Below the pieces are notes generated by a model. It was not told the origin of the DNA. It did no database searches and saw only the letters and a list, made by a program, of their open reading frames with translations. Positions 1 through 8,010 of a DNA stretch of 64,000 nt are shown here, piece by piece. A program made the translations under genes and the position numbers. This DNA comes from Clostridia bacterium (lineage in GTDB: Bacteria > Bacillota > Clostridia > Christensenellales > CAG-138): assembly GCA_016292635.1 (NCBI GenBank), contig JAEDIC010000009.1, positions 8,708 through 72,707 of the forward strand. Direction: 5' to 3'. Every line of letters begins with the position of its first letter. Position 1 is the stretch's first letter.

Positions 1-911
1 TAGGCGGTTCTACCCGTATTCCCGCCGTGCAGGATGCCGTTAAGAATATCACCGGCAAGGAGCCCTTCAAGGGCATCAACCCCGATGAGTGCGTTGCCAT
101 GGGCGCTGCTATTCAGGCAGGCGTACTGGGCGGCGAAGTTAACGACATACTGCTCCTTGACGTAACCCCTCTGTCCCTTGGCATCGAGACCGTGGGCGGC
201 GTGTTTACCCGTCTTATCGACAGGAACACCACCATCCCCACCAAGAAGAGCCAGATATTCTCCACCGCCGCAGACGGTCAGACCAGCGTTGAGGTACACG
301 TACTTCAGGGCGAGCGTGAGTTTGCCCAGTATAACAAGACCCTTGGCCGCTTCCAGCTGGCAGGCATCGCTCCCGCTCCCCGCGGCGTGCCGCAGATAGA
401 GGTCAGCTTTGATATCGACGCGAACGGCATAGTTCACGTTTCCGCAAAAGACCTTGGCACAGGCAATGAGCAGAACGTTACCATTACGGCTTCCACCAAC
501 CTTACCGAGGACGAGATCAACAAGGCGGTGCGAGAGGCAGAGCAGTATGCCAACGAAGACAAGAACCGTAAGGAAGAAGTGGAGATCCGCAACCACGCCG
601 ACAGCATGGTATACTCCACCGAGAAGACCCTCAAGGAGCTGGGCGACAAGATCGACGCCGCCGACAAGAGCCGCATCGAGTCCGAGATAGAGAGCGTTAA
701 GCAGGCCCTGAACGGCACTGATTCCGCCGCAATTAAGGCTGCCAGCGAAAAGCTCACCGAGGTATCCTACGAGGTATTCGGCAAGATATACCAGCAGGCC
801 TCTCAGCAGGGCGGCGCGGGCTTTGACCCCGGCGCTCAGCAGGACAACGCAGGTCCCGCCCATGACGACAACGTTGTGGACGCCGAATACGAAGTGGTAG
901 ATGACAAATAA
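1..911 (+). CDS. dnaK: DnaK (Hsp70) chaperone, C-terminal part
   Basis: The 5' end lies outside the window; about 302 residues remain, beginning inside the conserved GGSTRIP segment of the nucleotide-binding domain. They continue through the interdomain linker (DILLLDVTPLSLGIET), the substrate-binding beta domain and the helical lid, and end with the typical acidic tail VVDAEYEVVDDK. DnaK is the ATP-dependent cytosolic chaperone that works with DnaJ and GrpE. dnaJ follows about 90 bp downstream in the usual order, so this is probably the end of an hrcA-grpE-dnaK-dnaJ heat-shock operon whose promoter lies upstream of the window. Confidence 0.98.
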   Translation, partial: GGSTRIPAVQDAVKNITGKEPFKGINPDECVAMGAAIQAGVLGGEVNDILLLDVTPLSLGIETVGGVFTRLIDRNTTIPTKKSQIFSTAADGQTSVEVHVLQGEREFAQYNKTLGRFQLAGIAPAPRGVPQIEVSFDIDANGIVHVSAKDLGTGNEQNVTITASTNLTEDEINKAVREAEQYANEDKNRKEEVEIRNHADSMVYSTEKTLKELGDKIDAADKSRIESEIESVKQALNGTDSAAIKAASEKLTEVSYEVFGKIYQQASQQGGAGFDPGAQQDNAGPAHDDNVVDAEYEVVDDK

Positions 912-944
912 AGGGTAAATCTAAAAACCATAAACCTATGCGGG

Positions 945-964
945 GCCAAAGCGTACGCTTTGGC
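945..964. repeat. 20-bp perfect palindrome between dnaK and dnaJ
   Basis: The sequence GCCAAAGCGTACGCTTTGGC is self-complementary over all 20 bases and would form an 8-bp hairpin with a 4-nt loop in the mRNA. No T-tract follows, so it does not look like a full intrinsic terminator. A role as an mRNA-processing or stability hairpin, or as a partial attenuator lowering dnaJ relative to dnaK, is inference. Confidence 0.6.
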
Positions 965-1004
965 TCTTGCGGGGTTCATGAGGAAAAAAGGAGCGTTGGG
1001 GAAT

Positions 1005-2141
1005 TTGGCAAAGGCAGATTATTACGAAATACTGGGAATAAACAAAGACGCATCTGAAAGCGATATAAAGAGCGCCTTTAGAAAGGCTGCAAAGCGGTAT
1101 CACCCGGATCTGCATCCCGGCGACGCTGAGGCGGAAAAGAAATTCAAGGAGATAAACGAGGCCTACGAGATACTCTCCGACCCCCAGAAAAAGGCTCAGT
1201 ACGATCAGTTTGGTCATGCGGCCTTTGATCCTACTCAGGCGGGCGGATTCCACGGGAGCGGATTTGGCGGCTTTGAGGATATATTCTCTGCTTTTACCGG
1301 GGGCGGCTTCGGCGGTTTTGGCGGCTCCGCCCGGCGCAACGGTCCCGTTGCGGGCAACGATCTTCGGTATAACCTGACCATTACCTTTGAGGAAGCGGCC
1401 TTTGGCACCAAGAAAGAGATACTTGTGCCGAGGGAAGAAAACTGCGCCTCCTGCGGCGGCACGGGCGCCAAGGCGGGAACTCAGCCCGCTACCTGCTCGG
1501 TATGTGGCGGCAGCGGTCAGGTGCGCTCTCAGCAGAATACCATGTTCGGCGCGTTTTCCACCGTTCGCCCCTGCGATGCCTGCGGCGGCACCGGCAAGGT
1601 CATAAAGGACCCATGCCCGGACTGCAAGGGCAGAGGAAGGGTAAACCGCTCAAAGCGCATATCGGTATCCATTCCTGCCGGCATAGACAATGGTCAGATG
1701 CTTACCATGCGTGGCGAGGGTGAGGCCGGCTTGAGGGGCGGTCCTGCGGGCGATCTTTATATCAGCATAAACGTAAAGCCCCATAAGCTTTTTACCCGCA
1801 ACGGCTACGATCTGTATCTCAATATGGACGTACCCATGACGGTTGCGGCTCTGGGCGGTGAAATACAGGTGCCCACGCTGGTGGGAACGGTGAAATACAA
1901 CATACCTCAGGGAACTCAGCCCGGAACCACCTTCCGCCTGAGGGAGCAGGGCATAACAAAGCTCAATTCCACACAGAAGGGCGATCTGCTGGTAAAGGCG
2001 AACGTGGTGATACCCAAAAAGCTTACCGAAGAACAGCGGGAGCTGGTAAAAAAGCTCGCCGAGTCAATGGGAGAAAAGCATACCGAAGCGAAGGTGGGCA
2101 AAAAGACCATATTCGACCGGGTGAAGGATAAATTGAATTAA
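1005..2141 (+). CDS. dnaJ: DnaJ (Hsp40) co-chaperone
   Basis: DnaJ stimulates the DnaK ATPase and delivers unfolded substrates. From the proposed TTG start (MAKADYYEILG) the protein has 378 residues, the normal family length. The J domain has the HPD motif at residues 33-35 and is followed by a Gly/Phe-rich region. Four CxxCxGxG zinc motifs (CASCGGTG, CSVCGGSG, CDACGGTG, CPDCKGRG) span about residues 147-207, and the C-terminal substrate-binding domain follows. The TTG is preferred because an AAGGAG lies 11 nt upstream and the family starts just before DYYE. An ATG nine codons further upstream is possible but has no ribosome-binding site. Confidence 0.95.
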   Translation: MAKADYYEILGINKDASESDIKSAFRKAAKRYHPDLHPGDAEAEKKFKEINEAYEILSDPQKKAQYDQFGHAAFDPTQAGGFHGSGFGGFEDIFSAFTGGGFGGFGGSARRNGPVAGNDLRYNLTITFEEAAFGTKKEILVPREENCASCGGTGAKAGTQPATCSVCGGSGQVRSQQNTMFGAFSTVRPCDACGGTGKVIKDPCPDCKGRGRVNRSKRISVSIPAGIDNGQMLTMRGEGEAGLRGGPAGDLYISINVKPHKLFTRNGYDLYLNMDVPMTVAALGGEIQVPTLVGTVKYNIPQGTQPGTTFRLREQGITKLNSTQKGDLLVKANVVIPKKLTEEQRELVKKLAESMGEKHTEAKVGKKTIFDRVKDKLN

Positions 2142-2160
2142 GAAAAATGATTTATAAATA

Positions 2161-2182
2161 AGGAGCGCGTTGCGCTCCTTTC
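2161..2182 (+). terminator. Intrinsic terminator of the dnaK-dnaJ operon
   Basis: The hairpin AGGAGCGC/GCGCTCCTT with a three-base GTT loop is followed by TTTC, 20 bp after the dnaJ stop. A near-identical copy (one mismatch) recurs at 2382-2403, on the other side of the inserted repeat element. Confidence 0.75.
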
Positions 2183-2344
2183 AGTCTGTCAAAAAACCCC
2201 GGGGTTGATAAGGGGCCGCAGCCCCTTATGTTCAATCCGGCTCTGACGACATGTGCGTCAGAACGGATGAAAACCCAGAGGTTTTCGTACTTTGCGGGTT
2301 TTGCCGCCCGGGAGCGAATGGGAGAGGCAAAACCCGCAAAACTC

Positions 2345-2371
2345 AAAAAAGTGGCGATCAGCCACTTTTTT
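2345..2371. terminator. Bidirectional terminator hairpin ending copy A
   Basis: An 11-bp perfect stem AAAAAAGTGGC/GCCACTTTTTT with a 5-nt loop presents a U-tract on either strand. It forms the right end of the repeat element; the same stem with a different loop closes copy B. Confidence 0.65.
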
Positions 2372-2410
2372 GACACTCTGTAAGAAGCGCGTTGCGCTCC
2401 TTTATCTATG

Positions 2411-2439
2411 TTGCCCAAAAGGGAAAAATGAAGTATATT
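2411..2439 (+). promoter_or_regulatory. Sigma-A type promoter for prmA
   Basis: TTGCCC and TATATT are separated by 17 bp, just after the repeated terminator hairpin. The A-rich spacer and the position 36 bp before the prmA start support a separate promoter for the prmA-rsmE-mtaB genes. Confidence 0.45.
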
Positions 2440-2474
2440 ATAACCTAGAATAATATGCGCGAGGAAGTTTTCCC

Positions 2475-3446
2475 ATGAAATGGATGGAAGTTACCGTATT
2501 TACAACCGAGCAGGGTCTGGACGCTGTGTGCGCCCGTCTTGATATGCTGGGCATAAATCAGGTCATGATAGAGCAGGGCAGGGACAGCATAGAGGAGTTT
2601 CTCCGCAACACCGCCAGATACTGGGACTATGCGGACATGGACGCCCTTGTGGCCTCTGAGGAGCCCTGCGTAAAGGCTTATATTGCGGACGTGGCTGACA
2701 ACAGGGCCACGGTAAAGGCCATTGAGGAATCCTTTGATGAGCTCAAACGCATGGATGTAGGCATTGACCTTGGCAGCCTTAATATAGTTGTGCGGCTCAC
2801 TGACGACGAGGACTGGGAAAACAACTGGAAGATATACTACAAGCCCCTTGAAATAGGCGAAAGGCTGCTTATTCGCCCTTCATGGGAACAGGCGAAGGAT
2901 ACCGGGCGCACCGTGTTATCCCTTGATCCGGGTATGGCCTTTGGCACGGGCTCCCACCATACCACCCGTATGTGCCTTGAATTTCTGGAAAAAACTGTAA
3001 AAGACGGGGACGACATGATAGACCTTGGCTGCGGTAGCGGCATATTGTCCATAGGCGCGCTGTTGCTGGGAGCAAAGCAGGCGCTGGCTGTGGATATCGA
3101 CCCCATTGCCGAAAAGATAGCCTATGAGAACGCCGCTATGAACGATATATACAACGACAGATATACCGTTCTTATAGGGGATGTGCTTTCCGATACCGCC
3201 TTGCAGGATAGGCTGTGCGAAAAGCAATATGACGTTGTGGCGGCAAATATAGTTGCCTCCGTTATCATAGAGCTTACCAAAATGGTGCCCCGCATAATAA
3301 AGCCGGAGGGCGTATACATAATGAGCGGTATAATAGGCGACCGGCTGGATGAAGTCCTTGCAGCCCTTGATGAAAATGGCTTTGAGGTGCTGGAAGTGCG
3401 TGAGGGCGATGACTGGCGCGCGGTAATGGCCCGTCCCAAGAGGTAG
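2475..3446 (+). CDS. prmA: Ribosomal protein L11 methyltransferase
   Basis: PrmA transfers methyl groups from SAM to lysines and the N-terminus of ribosomal protein L11. The 323-residue protein has the family N-terminal domain (MKWMEVTVFTTEQGLDAV) and the class I SAM-binding loop DLGCGSGILS starting at about residue 183, preceded by the conserved GMAFGTGSHHTTRMCL segment. A GAGGAAG lies upstream of the ATG. It follows dnaJ and precedes rsmE by 4 bp, the common Firmicutes order dnaK-dnaJ-prmA-rsmE, and probably forms an operon with rsmE and mtaB. Confidence 0.96.
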   Translation: MKWMEVTVFTTEQGLDAVCARLDMLGINQVMIEQGRDSIEEFLRNTARYWDYADMDALVASEEPCVKAYIADVADNRATVKAIEESFDELKRMDVGIDLGSLNIVVRLTDDEDWENNWKIYYKPLEIGERLLIRPSWEQAKDTGRTVLSLDPGMAFGTGSHHTTRMCLEFLEKTVKDGDDMIDLGCGSGILSIGALLLGAKQALAVDIDPIAEKIAYENAAMNDIYNDRYTVLIGDVLSDTALQDRLCEKQYDVVAANIVASVIIELTKMVPRIIKPEGVYIMSGIIGDRLDEVLAALDENGFEVLEVREGDDWRAVMARPKR

Positions 3447-3450
3447 CATA

Positions 3451-4179
3451 ATGAACAGGTTCTTTGTAAAGAAGGAGGATATATCGGATAATACCGCCAT
3501 TATAACCGGGGAGGACGTAAAGCACATATCCCGCGTGCTGCGCATGGCTCCCGGGGATAAGGTGATGATTTGCGATGGGGTTGGGTATCAATACCTTGCG
3601 GAGATCGCGGAAATCTCAAAGGATGATGTGCGTTTGAGTATACTTTCCGCAGAACGCTGCGCATCTGAGCCGCCCCAGCGGATAACCCTATATCAGGGCC
3701 TTCCCAAAGGAGATAAGATGGAGCTTATCGTGCAGAAATGCGTGGAGCTTGGCATAAGCGAGATAGTGCCTGCTGCGGCGGAGCGTTCCGTGGTAAAGGT
3801 AAAGCCCGGCGAGTTTGGCAGCAAGCGCACCCGGTATCAAAGGGTAGCATATGAGGCCGCAAAGCAGTGCGGGCGGGGAATAATACCCGAAATAGCCGAG
3901 CTCACCACATTCAAGGCTGCGGATTTTTCACGGCATGACCTAATAATAATCGCTTACGAGGACGAGAAGAGCAAAACGCTGAAATCCTTGCTGAAAGACA
4001 ATCTCTCCGCAAAGGATATAGCCGTGGTGATAGGCCCGGAGGGAGGCCTTGAGCGTTGTGAAGTAGATACGCTTATCCAAAAAGGCGGAACCGCCGTTAC
4101 CCTTGGCCCAAGGATACTGAGGACCGAGACCGCAGGTATGGCCGCATTGGCAATGATACTATACGAAATTGAGGACTGA
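3451..4179 (+). CDS. rsmE: 16S rRNA (uracil-1498-N3)-methyltransferase
   Basis: RsmE methylates U1498 of 16S rRNA in the small subunit. The 242-residue protein has a PUA-like N-terminal region and a SPOUT (trefoil-knot) methyltransferase domain. The family signatures VIGPEGGLE (about residues 193-201) and LGPRILRTETA near the C-terminus are both intact. The ATG lies 4 bp after prmA and 3 bp separate its stop from mtaB, indicating co-transcription. Confidence 0.96.
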   Translation: MNRFFVKKEDISDNTAIITGEDVKHISRVLRMAPGDKVMICDGVGYQYLAEIAEISKDDVRLSILSAERCASEPPQRITLYQGLPKGDKMELIVQKCVELGISEIVPAAAERSVVKVKPGEFGSKRTRYQRVAYEAAKQCGRGIIPEIAELTTFKAADFSRHDLIIIAYEDEKSKTLKSLLKDNLSAKDIAVVIGPEGGLERCEVDTLIQKGGTAVTLGPRILRTETAGMAALAMILYEIED

Positions 4180-4182
4180 TGA

Positions 4183-5469
4183 ATGAAGGCTGCCTTTTAT
4201 ACGCTGGGCTGCAAGGTAAATCAATACGACACACAGGCCATGCGTGAGCTTTTCGAGGCGTCGGGATATCAGACCGTGGACTTTGAAGAGACCGCCGATG
4301 TTTATGTTGTCAATACCTGCACCGTTACCGCAACGGGGGATAAAAAATCCCGCCAGATAATATCCCGCGCCCATGGGAGAAACCCCGATGCAAAGATAGT
4401 TGTGGCGGGCTGCTATTCTCAGCGGGCGCCGGAAGAGGTGCTTGCTCTGCCCGGAGTGAGCCTTGTGATAGGCTCAAAGGACAGAAACAGGGTGGTGGAG
4501 CTCGTTGAGGCATTAAGCAGGGATAAGATAAACGCCGTGGGTTCTCTTAAAGATGAGATGGGATTTGAGGAGCTTATCGCTACCCGGGAAGGCCTTACCC
4601 GGGCTCACCTTAAGATACAGGAAGGATGCGACAGATACTGCACCTATTGCATAATACCCTATGCCAGGGGGCCGCTGCGCTCCCGCAGCCTTGAGAATAT
4701 AAGGAAAAATCTGCTGCTGCTTGAGCAAAACGGATATGCGGAGGTGGTGCTGACAGGCATACACCTTATGTCCTACGGCAAGGATATGGCAGATGAAGCT
4801 ACACTCCTTGACGCCATCGCTCAGGCGGATGACATAGAGGGTATAAAGCGGATTAGGCTTGGCTCCCTGGAGCCTCAGCTGCTTACGGATGAATTTGTGC
4901 AGAGCCTGCGGGATAATCCTAAAATCTGCCGCCAGTTCCATCTTTCCATGCAGAGCGGCAGCGATGGCGTATTAAAGCGCATGAATCGCCGTTATGATAC
5001 GGCGGTGTATGCAAAGTGCGTTGATATGCTGAGAGATGCAATGCCCGGCTGCGCCATAACCACCGACGTTATAGCGGGCTTTCCCGGGGAGACGGAGGCG
5101 GAGCACAACGAAACTATGGAGTTTGTTCGCCGTATAGGCTTTGCCCGGATGCACGTTTTCCCCTATTCAAGGAGGGCGGGTACTGTTGCATACTCCATGC
5201 CGAACCAGGTGCCAAGCAGCGAAAAATCCCGCCGCGCTGCAGAGCTTATCGCCCTTGGCACAGAGCTTGAGGGAGAGTACCTTGCGGGTTATGTAGGCGA
5301 AAAGTGCGACGTGCTGTTGGAAGAGCGGGAAAACGGCCTTATGAGCGGATACACCGACACCTATGCAAGGGTAAGCGTACGGGGTGCGGATGATATCATG
5401 GCAGGCCGCATTGTGAAAGTAAAGATAACAGAGGCCGCGGATGGTCGGCTGACAGGAGATTTGCTTTAA
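4183..5469 (+). CDS. mtaB: tRNA t6A37 methylthiotransferase MtaB
   Basis: MtaB is a radical-SAM methylthiotransferase that converts t6A to ms2t6A at position 37 of ANN-decoding tRNAs. Its N-terminal UPF0004 domain carries the three auxiliary-cluster cysteines C10 (LGCKVNQYD), C46 (NTCTVT) and C77 (AGCYSQ). The radical-SAM motif CDRYCTYC is at 149-156, and a TRAM-like domain ends the 428-residue protein. It starts 3 bp after rsmE, so the three RNA/ribosome modification genes look like one transcript. Confidence 0.95.
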   Translation: MKAAFYTLGCKVNQYDTQAMRELFEASGYQTVDFEETADVYVVNTCTVTATGDKKSRQIISRAHGRNPDAKIVVAGCYSQRAPEEVLALPGVSLVIGSKDRNRVVELVEALSRDKINAVGSLKDEMGFEELIATREGLTRAHLKIQEGCDRYCTYCIIPYARGPLRSRSLENIRKNLLLLEQNGYAEVVLTGIHLMSYGKDMADEATLLDAIAQADDIEGIKRIRLGSLEPQLLTDEFVQSLRDNPKICRQFHLSMQSGSDGVLKRMNRRYDTAVYAKCVDMLRDAMPGCAITTDVIAGFPGETEAEHNETMEFVRRIGFARMHVFPYSRRAGTVAYSMPNQVPSSEKSRRAAELIALGTELEGEYLAGYVGEKCDVLLEERENGLMSGYTDTYARVSVRGADDIMAGRIVKVKITEAADGRLTGDLL

Positions 5470-5502
5470 CTTAAAATATAAATTAATAGAGGAGGACACA
5501 AA

Positions 5503-5847
5503 ATGGATAAGTGCATTTTCTGCATGATAGCCAATGGTGAAATACCCACCAACAAGGTCTATGAGGATGATAGGGTGATAGCCTTTTACGATCTGGAGCC
5601 CCAGGCCCCCGTTCATGTGCTTATAGTTCCCAAGAAGCACTATGAAAGCATACTGGCAGTACCTGCCGAGGAAAGCTGCGTTGTGGGTCATATGTTCCAG
5701 GTTGCGTCCAAGCTTGCTCATGAGCTTGGCATAGCCGAAAAGGGCTTCCGGCTGGTGATAAACACCGGCAAGGAGGGCGGACAGTCCGTGCCTCATCTCC
5801 ATCTGCACATGACCGGCGGCAGGGAGCATGGCTGGCCCGCAGGCTAA
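5503..5847 (+). CDS. hinT: HIT family nucleotide hydrolase (HinT-like)
   Basis: HIT proteins hydrolyse the phosphoramidate or phosphoanhydride bond of aminoacyl- or amino-AMP compounds. The 114-residue protein has the usual N-terminus CIFCMIANGEIP and the histidine triad HLHLH at 98-102, followed by REHGWPAG. The first cysteines, CxxC, are common in clostridial HinT. A GAGGAGG sits before the ATG. It lies between mtaB and rpsU, a frequent arrangement in Clostridia. Confidence 0.95.
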   Translation: MDKCIFCMIANGEIPTNKVYEDDRVIAFYDLEPQAPVHVLIVPKKHYESILAVPAEESCVVGHMFQVASKLAHELGIAEKGFRLVINTGKEGGQSVPHLHLHMTGGREHGWPAG

Positions 5848-5878
5848 ATATATTAAGAAAAACAGATAAATATTGTTG

Positions 5879-5907
5879 TTGACTTGAACAAAGGCATCAA
5901 GTATAAT
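5879..5907 (+). promoter_or_regulatory. Strong promoter for rpsU
   Basis: TTGACT, a 17-bp spacer and TATAAT give a near-consensus vegetative promoter about 70 bp upstream of the rpsU start. This leaves a 5' leader of roughly 65 nt in which I see no clear hairpin. Confidence 0.8.
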
Positions 5908-5978
5908 AACTTTGTTTGGATTTCTATGCTCGCACAACGGCATGATGTGCTATGTTGCATCAGAGGGGAGGGAAATTG

Positions 5979-6149
5979 ATGGAAATTCGCGTAGGTGAAA
6001 ACGAGTCCCTGGAAAGTGCTCTTAAGCGGTTTAAGCGCAAGACTGCCCGCAGCGGTATCTTGGCAGAAGTACGTCGTCGTGAACACTATGAAAAGCCCAG
6101 CGTAAAGCGCAAGAAGAAGGCGGAAGCCGCCAGAAAGCGCAAGTATTAA
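5979..6149 (+). CDS. rpsU: 30S ribosomal protein S21
   Basis: S21 is a small, very basic protein of the 30S platform that helps recognition of the mRNA ribosome-binding site. The ATG at this start gives 56 residues (MEIRVGENESLESALKRF), the family norm, and is preceded by GAGGGGAGGG. The frame is open for nine more codons upstream but that extension is not family-like. The C-terminus is the expected Lys/Arg run (KRKKKAEAARKRKY). It has its own near-consensus promoter and a strong terminator downstream. Confidence 0.97.
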   Translation: MEIRVGENESLESALKRFKRKTARSGILAEVRRREHYEKPSVKRKKKAEAARKRKY

Positions 6150-6243
6150 TTTCAAAAAACATTTGCTCGGGAGCTTTACCTTCCCGGCATTCCGATAAGC
6201 AATCGTGCTGAGGGCAAAGAATATCAAACATAACAAGCGACAT

Positions 6244-6267
6244 AAAGGCCGGATTTATCCGGCCTTT
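6244..6267 (+). terminator. Intrinsic terminator after rpsU
   Basis: The stem AAAGGCCGGA/TCCGGCCTTT with a 4-nt loop runs into TTTTAG about 95 bp after the rpsU stop. The stretch between the stop and this hairpin holds no gene that I recognise. Confidence 0.8.
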
Positions 6268-6353
6268 TAGTTTGCCTGCGTGTAAAGCGTGTTTCCCTTC
6301 AATATGAGCTAATGCGCTGTTTTTCAGCATATTATGATGATGAGGTGAACAGT

Positions 6354-6599
6354 ATGGCATATTTGAATTTTGGAGATATACGGCGCAAGGAGGTAATAAA
6401 TATGCGGGATGGTTCCCGATTGGGCTGCATATGCGATCTTGAGGTGGAACAATGTTCCGGCGTAATACGCTCAATTGTGGTGCCGGGTCCGCCGCGGTTT
6501 TTCGGTATGCTGCGCAGCGATGAGGAGCTGGTGATACCATATAGCCGCATCAGCATGATAGGGGATGACGTGATACTGGTGGACGTGGTGCTTAAGTAA
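6354..6599 (+). CDS. ymxH: YlmC/YmxH family sporulation-associated PRC-barrel protein
   Basis: An 81-residue PRC-barrel-like protein of the YlmC/YmxH family. Members are widespread in spore formers; the molecular role is not settled. The family pattern xxxKEVINxxxGxRLG is visible as RRKEVINMRDGSRLG, followed by the usual short beta-strands ending in VVLK. The start at MAYLNFG has GAGGTG 7 nt upstream. A second perfect AAGGAGGT lies inside the gene just before the Met of NMRDG; since that stretch encodes the conserved KEVIN residues, it is probably coincidental. nrdR follows about 80 bp downstream. Confidence 0.85.
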   Translation: MAYLNFGDIRRKEVINMRDGSRLGCICDLEVEQCSGVIRSIVVPGPPRFFGMLRSDEELVIPYSRISMIGDDVILVDVVLK

Positions 6600-6613
6600 T
6601 TTTCAAATGCATA

Positions 6614-6642
6614 TGGCAAAAATGCGATATGTATGGTATTAT
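6614..6642 (+). promoter_or_regulatory. Possible extended -10 promoter for nrdR
   Basis: TGGTATTAT resembles an extended -10 element; the hexamer 17 bp upstream (TGGCAA) matches the -35 consensus at only three positions. No NrdR box pair is evident. Confidence 0.3.
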
Positions 6643-6678
6643 GCTGATAAGCGATACTATATTTAGGGAGGATTCCCC

Positions 6679-7137
6679 ATGAAATGCCGCTATTGTCTCA
6701 GCACCGAAAGCAAGGTAGTTGATTCACGCCCAACCGATGACGGTACCTCCATCCGCAGGCGCAGGGAGTGCACGAACTGCGGAAAGCGCTTTACCACCTA
6801 TGAAAAAATCGAAGAGATCCCCATAATGGTGGTTAAAAAAGACGGCACCAGGGAGGCTTTCAACAGCGAGAAGATACTTTCCGGCGTTCGCAAGGCCTGC
6901 GAAAAGCGCCCCGTTTCCGCCGGCGATATGGATGAACTGGTGGACGGCGTAGTCCGCGAGGTGTTCAATTCCTTGGAGCAGGAAATACATACCGACGAGA
7001 TCGGAGAGCTTGTTATGATGCGGCTGAAGGATCTGGACGAGGTGGCGTATGTGCGCTTTGCCTCTGTATATCGCCAGTTCAAGGACATAAACACATTCAT
7101 GAATGAGCTTAAGCTGCTTTTGGGAGAGCAACAATAA
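6679..7137 (+). CDS. nrdR: Transcriptional repressor NrdR
   Basis: NrdR represses ribonucleotide reductase genes in response to ATP/dATP. The 152-residue protein has the N-terminal zinc ribbon (C3, C6, C31, C34) and an ATP-cone domain (VVKKDGTREAFNSEKI onwards). Length and motifs are standard. AGGGAGG precedes the ATG. pgeF begins at the base after the stop codon, so the two are probably co-translated. Confidence 0.96.
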   Translation: MKCRYCLSTESKVVDSRPTDDGTSIRRRRECTNCGKRFTTYEKIEEIPIMVVKKDGTREAFNSEKILSGVRKACEKRPVSAGDMDELVDGVVREVFNSLEQEIHTDEIGELVMMRLKDLDEVAYVRFASVYRQFKDINTFMNELKLLLGEQQ

Positions 7138-7989
7138 ATGAACGCAATTTCCGATAAACAGGCCGCGCTGATAAAGCACGGCTTTATTTACAAAAAAACA
7201 TCCACCGGAACAGGGCTTTACTGCGCCGCCGCCTTGGATGGGCAGACGGGCGTTTCCCATGGCTTTTCCACCCGTGAAGGAGGAATAACCACAGACCCGC
7301 CATACGCTTCGCTGAACCTAAGCTGGAGCCGCTGCGGCTCGGAAGATGAGGTCATAGCCAATTTTCGAATATTCGCCGAGGGTGCAGGCGTAAATTACGA
7401 CGACATGGCCGTGGTGAATCACGAGCACGGCAATGTGGTGCTCAGGCTTGCGAAGGAGCACCGGGGCAGAGGATTTTCCTTTGAACCGCTGCCCTTCTGC
7501 GACGGCATAATCACAAACGAACCATCAGTTACCCTTGTAACCTCCCATGCGGACTGCGGCGCGTATTTCTTTTATGATCCGGTACATAGAGCCATAGGCA
7601 TGGCCCACGCAGGCTGGAAGGGCACGTTACTTCGCATAGGTGCTGTTATGGCGGAGCGGATGCGGGAAGAATACGGCACAGATCCCGCCGATATTATCGC
7701 CTCAACGGGACCCTGCATATGTAAGGATTGCTTCGAGGTGGACCGGGATCTTGGGGAGAAATTTGCGGCAGAGTTCTCTCAGGAGGGCATTACCCGGCCC
7801 GGCAGACCCGGCAAGGCATATGTGGATCTCGAGCTTGCGGCAGCGGTGCAGTTCATCGAGGCGGGCATAAGACCGGAAAATATTACCCTTATGTCCGCCT
7901 GTACATATGAGGATAAGGATATGTTCTTTTCTCATCGCCGCGATAAGGGCGTTACGGGGTCAATGGCAGCCTTTATAAAGCTTGTTTAA
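7138..7989 (+). CDS. pgeF: PgeF/YfiH (CNF1-like) family protein
   Basis: This family was named polyphenol oxidase or laccase-like. Members have been reported as purine nucleoside-modifying enzymes and as peptidoglycan editing factors, so the exact reaction is uncertain. The 283-residue protein shows the conserved segments VNHEHGNVV, TSHADCGAYFF, AHAGWKGT and STGPCICKDCFEVD, which supply the Cys/His metal site. Its ATG directly abuts the nrdR stop, implying coupling. A strong hairpin that doubles as the ribosome-binding site of the next gene follows. Confidence 0.9.
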   Translation: MNAISDKQAALIKHGFIYKKTSTGTGLYCAAALDGQTGVSHGFSTREGGITTDPPYASLNLSWSRCGSEDEVIANFRIFAEGAGVNYDDMAVVNHEHGNVVLRLAKEHRGRGFSFEPLPFCDGIITNEPSVTLVTSHADCGAYFFYDPVHRAIGMAHAGWKGTLLRIGAVMAERMREEYGTDPADIIASTGPCICKDCFEVDRDLGEKFAAEFSQEGITRPGRPGKAYVDLELAAAVQFIEAGIRPENITLMSACTYEDKDMFFSHRRDKGVTGSMAAFIKLV

Positions 7990-8010
7990 CATAAATTACT
8001 TGCTTTTGAT

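Larger units (their letters stand above)
2160..2403. repeat. Terminator-flanked structured repeat element, copy A
   Basis: This element fills almost all of the 333-bp gap between dnaJ and prmA. The core (about 2187-2375) has inverted ends, TGTCAAAAAA and TTTTTTGACA. Inside are five hairpins: ATAAGGGGC/GCCCCTTAT; a two-part stem capped by CGACATGTGCG (about 2234-2270); GAAAACC/GGTTTTC; a 15-bp stem TTTGCGGGTTTTGCC with its exact complement; and AAAAAAGTGGC/GCCACTTTTTT. The core is flanked by direct copies (one mismatch in 22) of the dnaJ terminator hairpin. Copy B at 40331-40566 has the same architecture. No open reading frame of note is present, so it appears to be a non-autonomous mobile or structured RNA element. 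Confidence 0.75.

Noticed and set aside
2152..2418. 88-codon minus-strand frame in the dnaJ-prmA gap
   Set aside because: It runs through the hairpins of the repeat element and both terminator copies; the equivalent region of copy B encodes nothing similar.
6386..6407. Perfect AAGGAGGT plus ATG inside ymxH
   Set aside because: It could start a shorter protein, but these bases encode the conserved KEVIN residues of the family, so the upstream start is retained.
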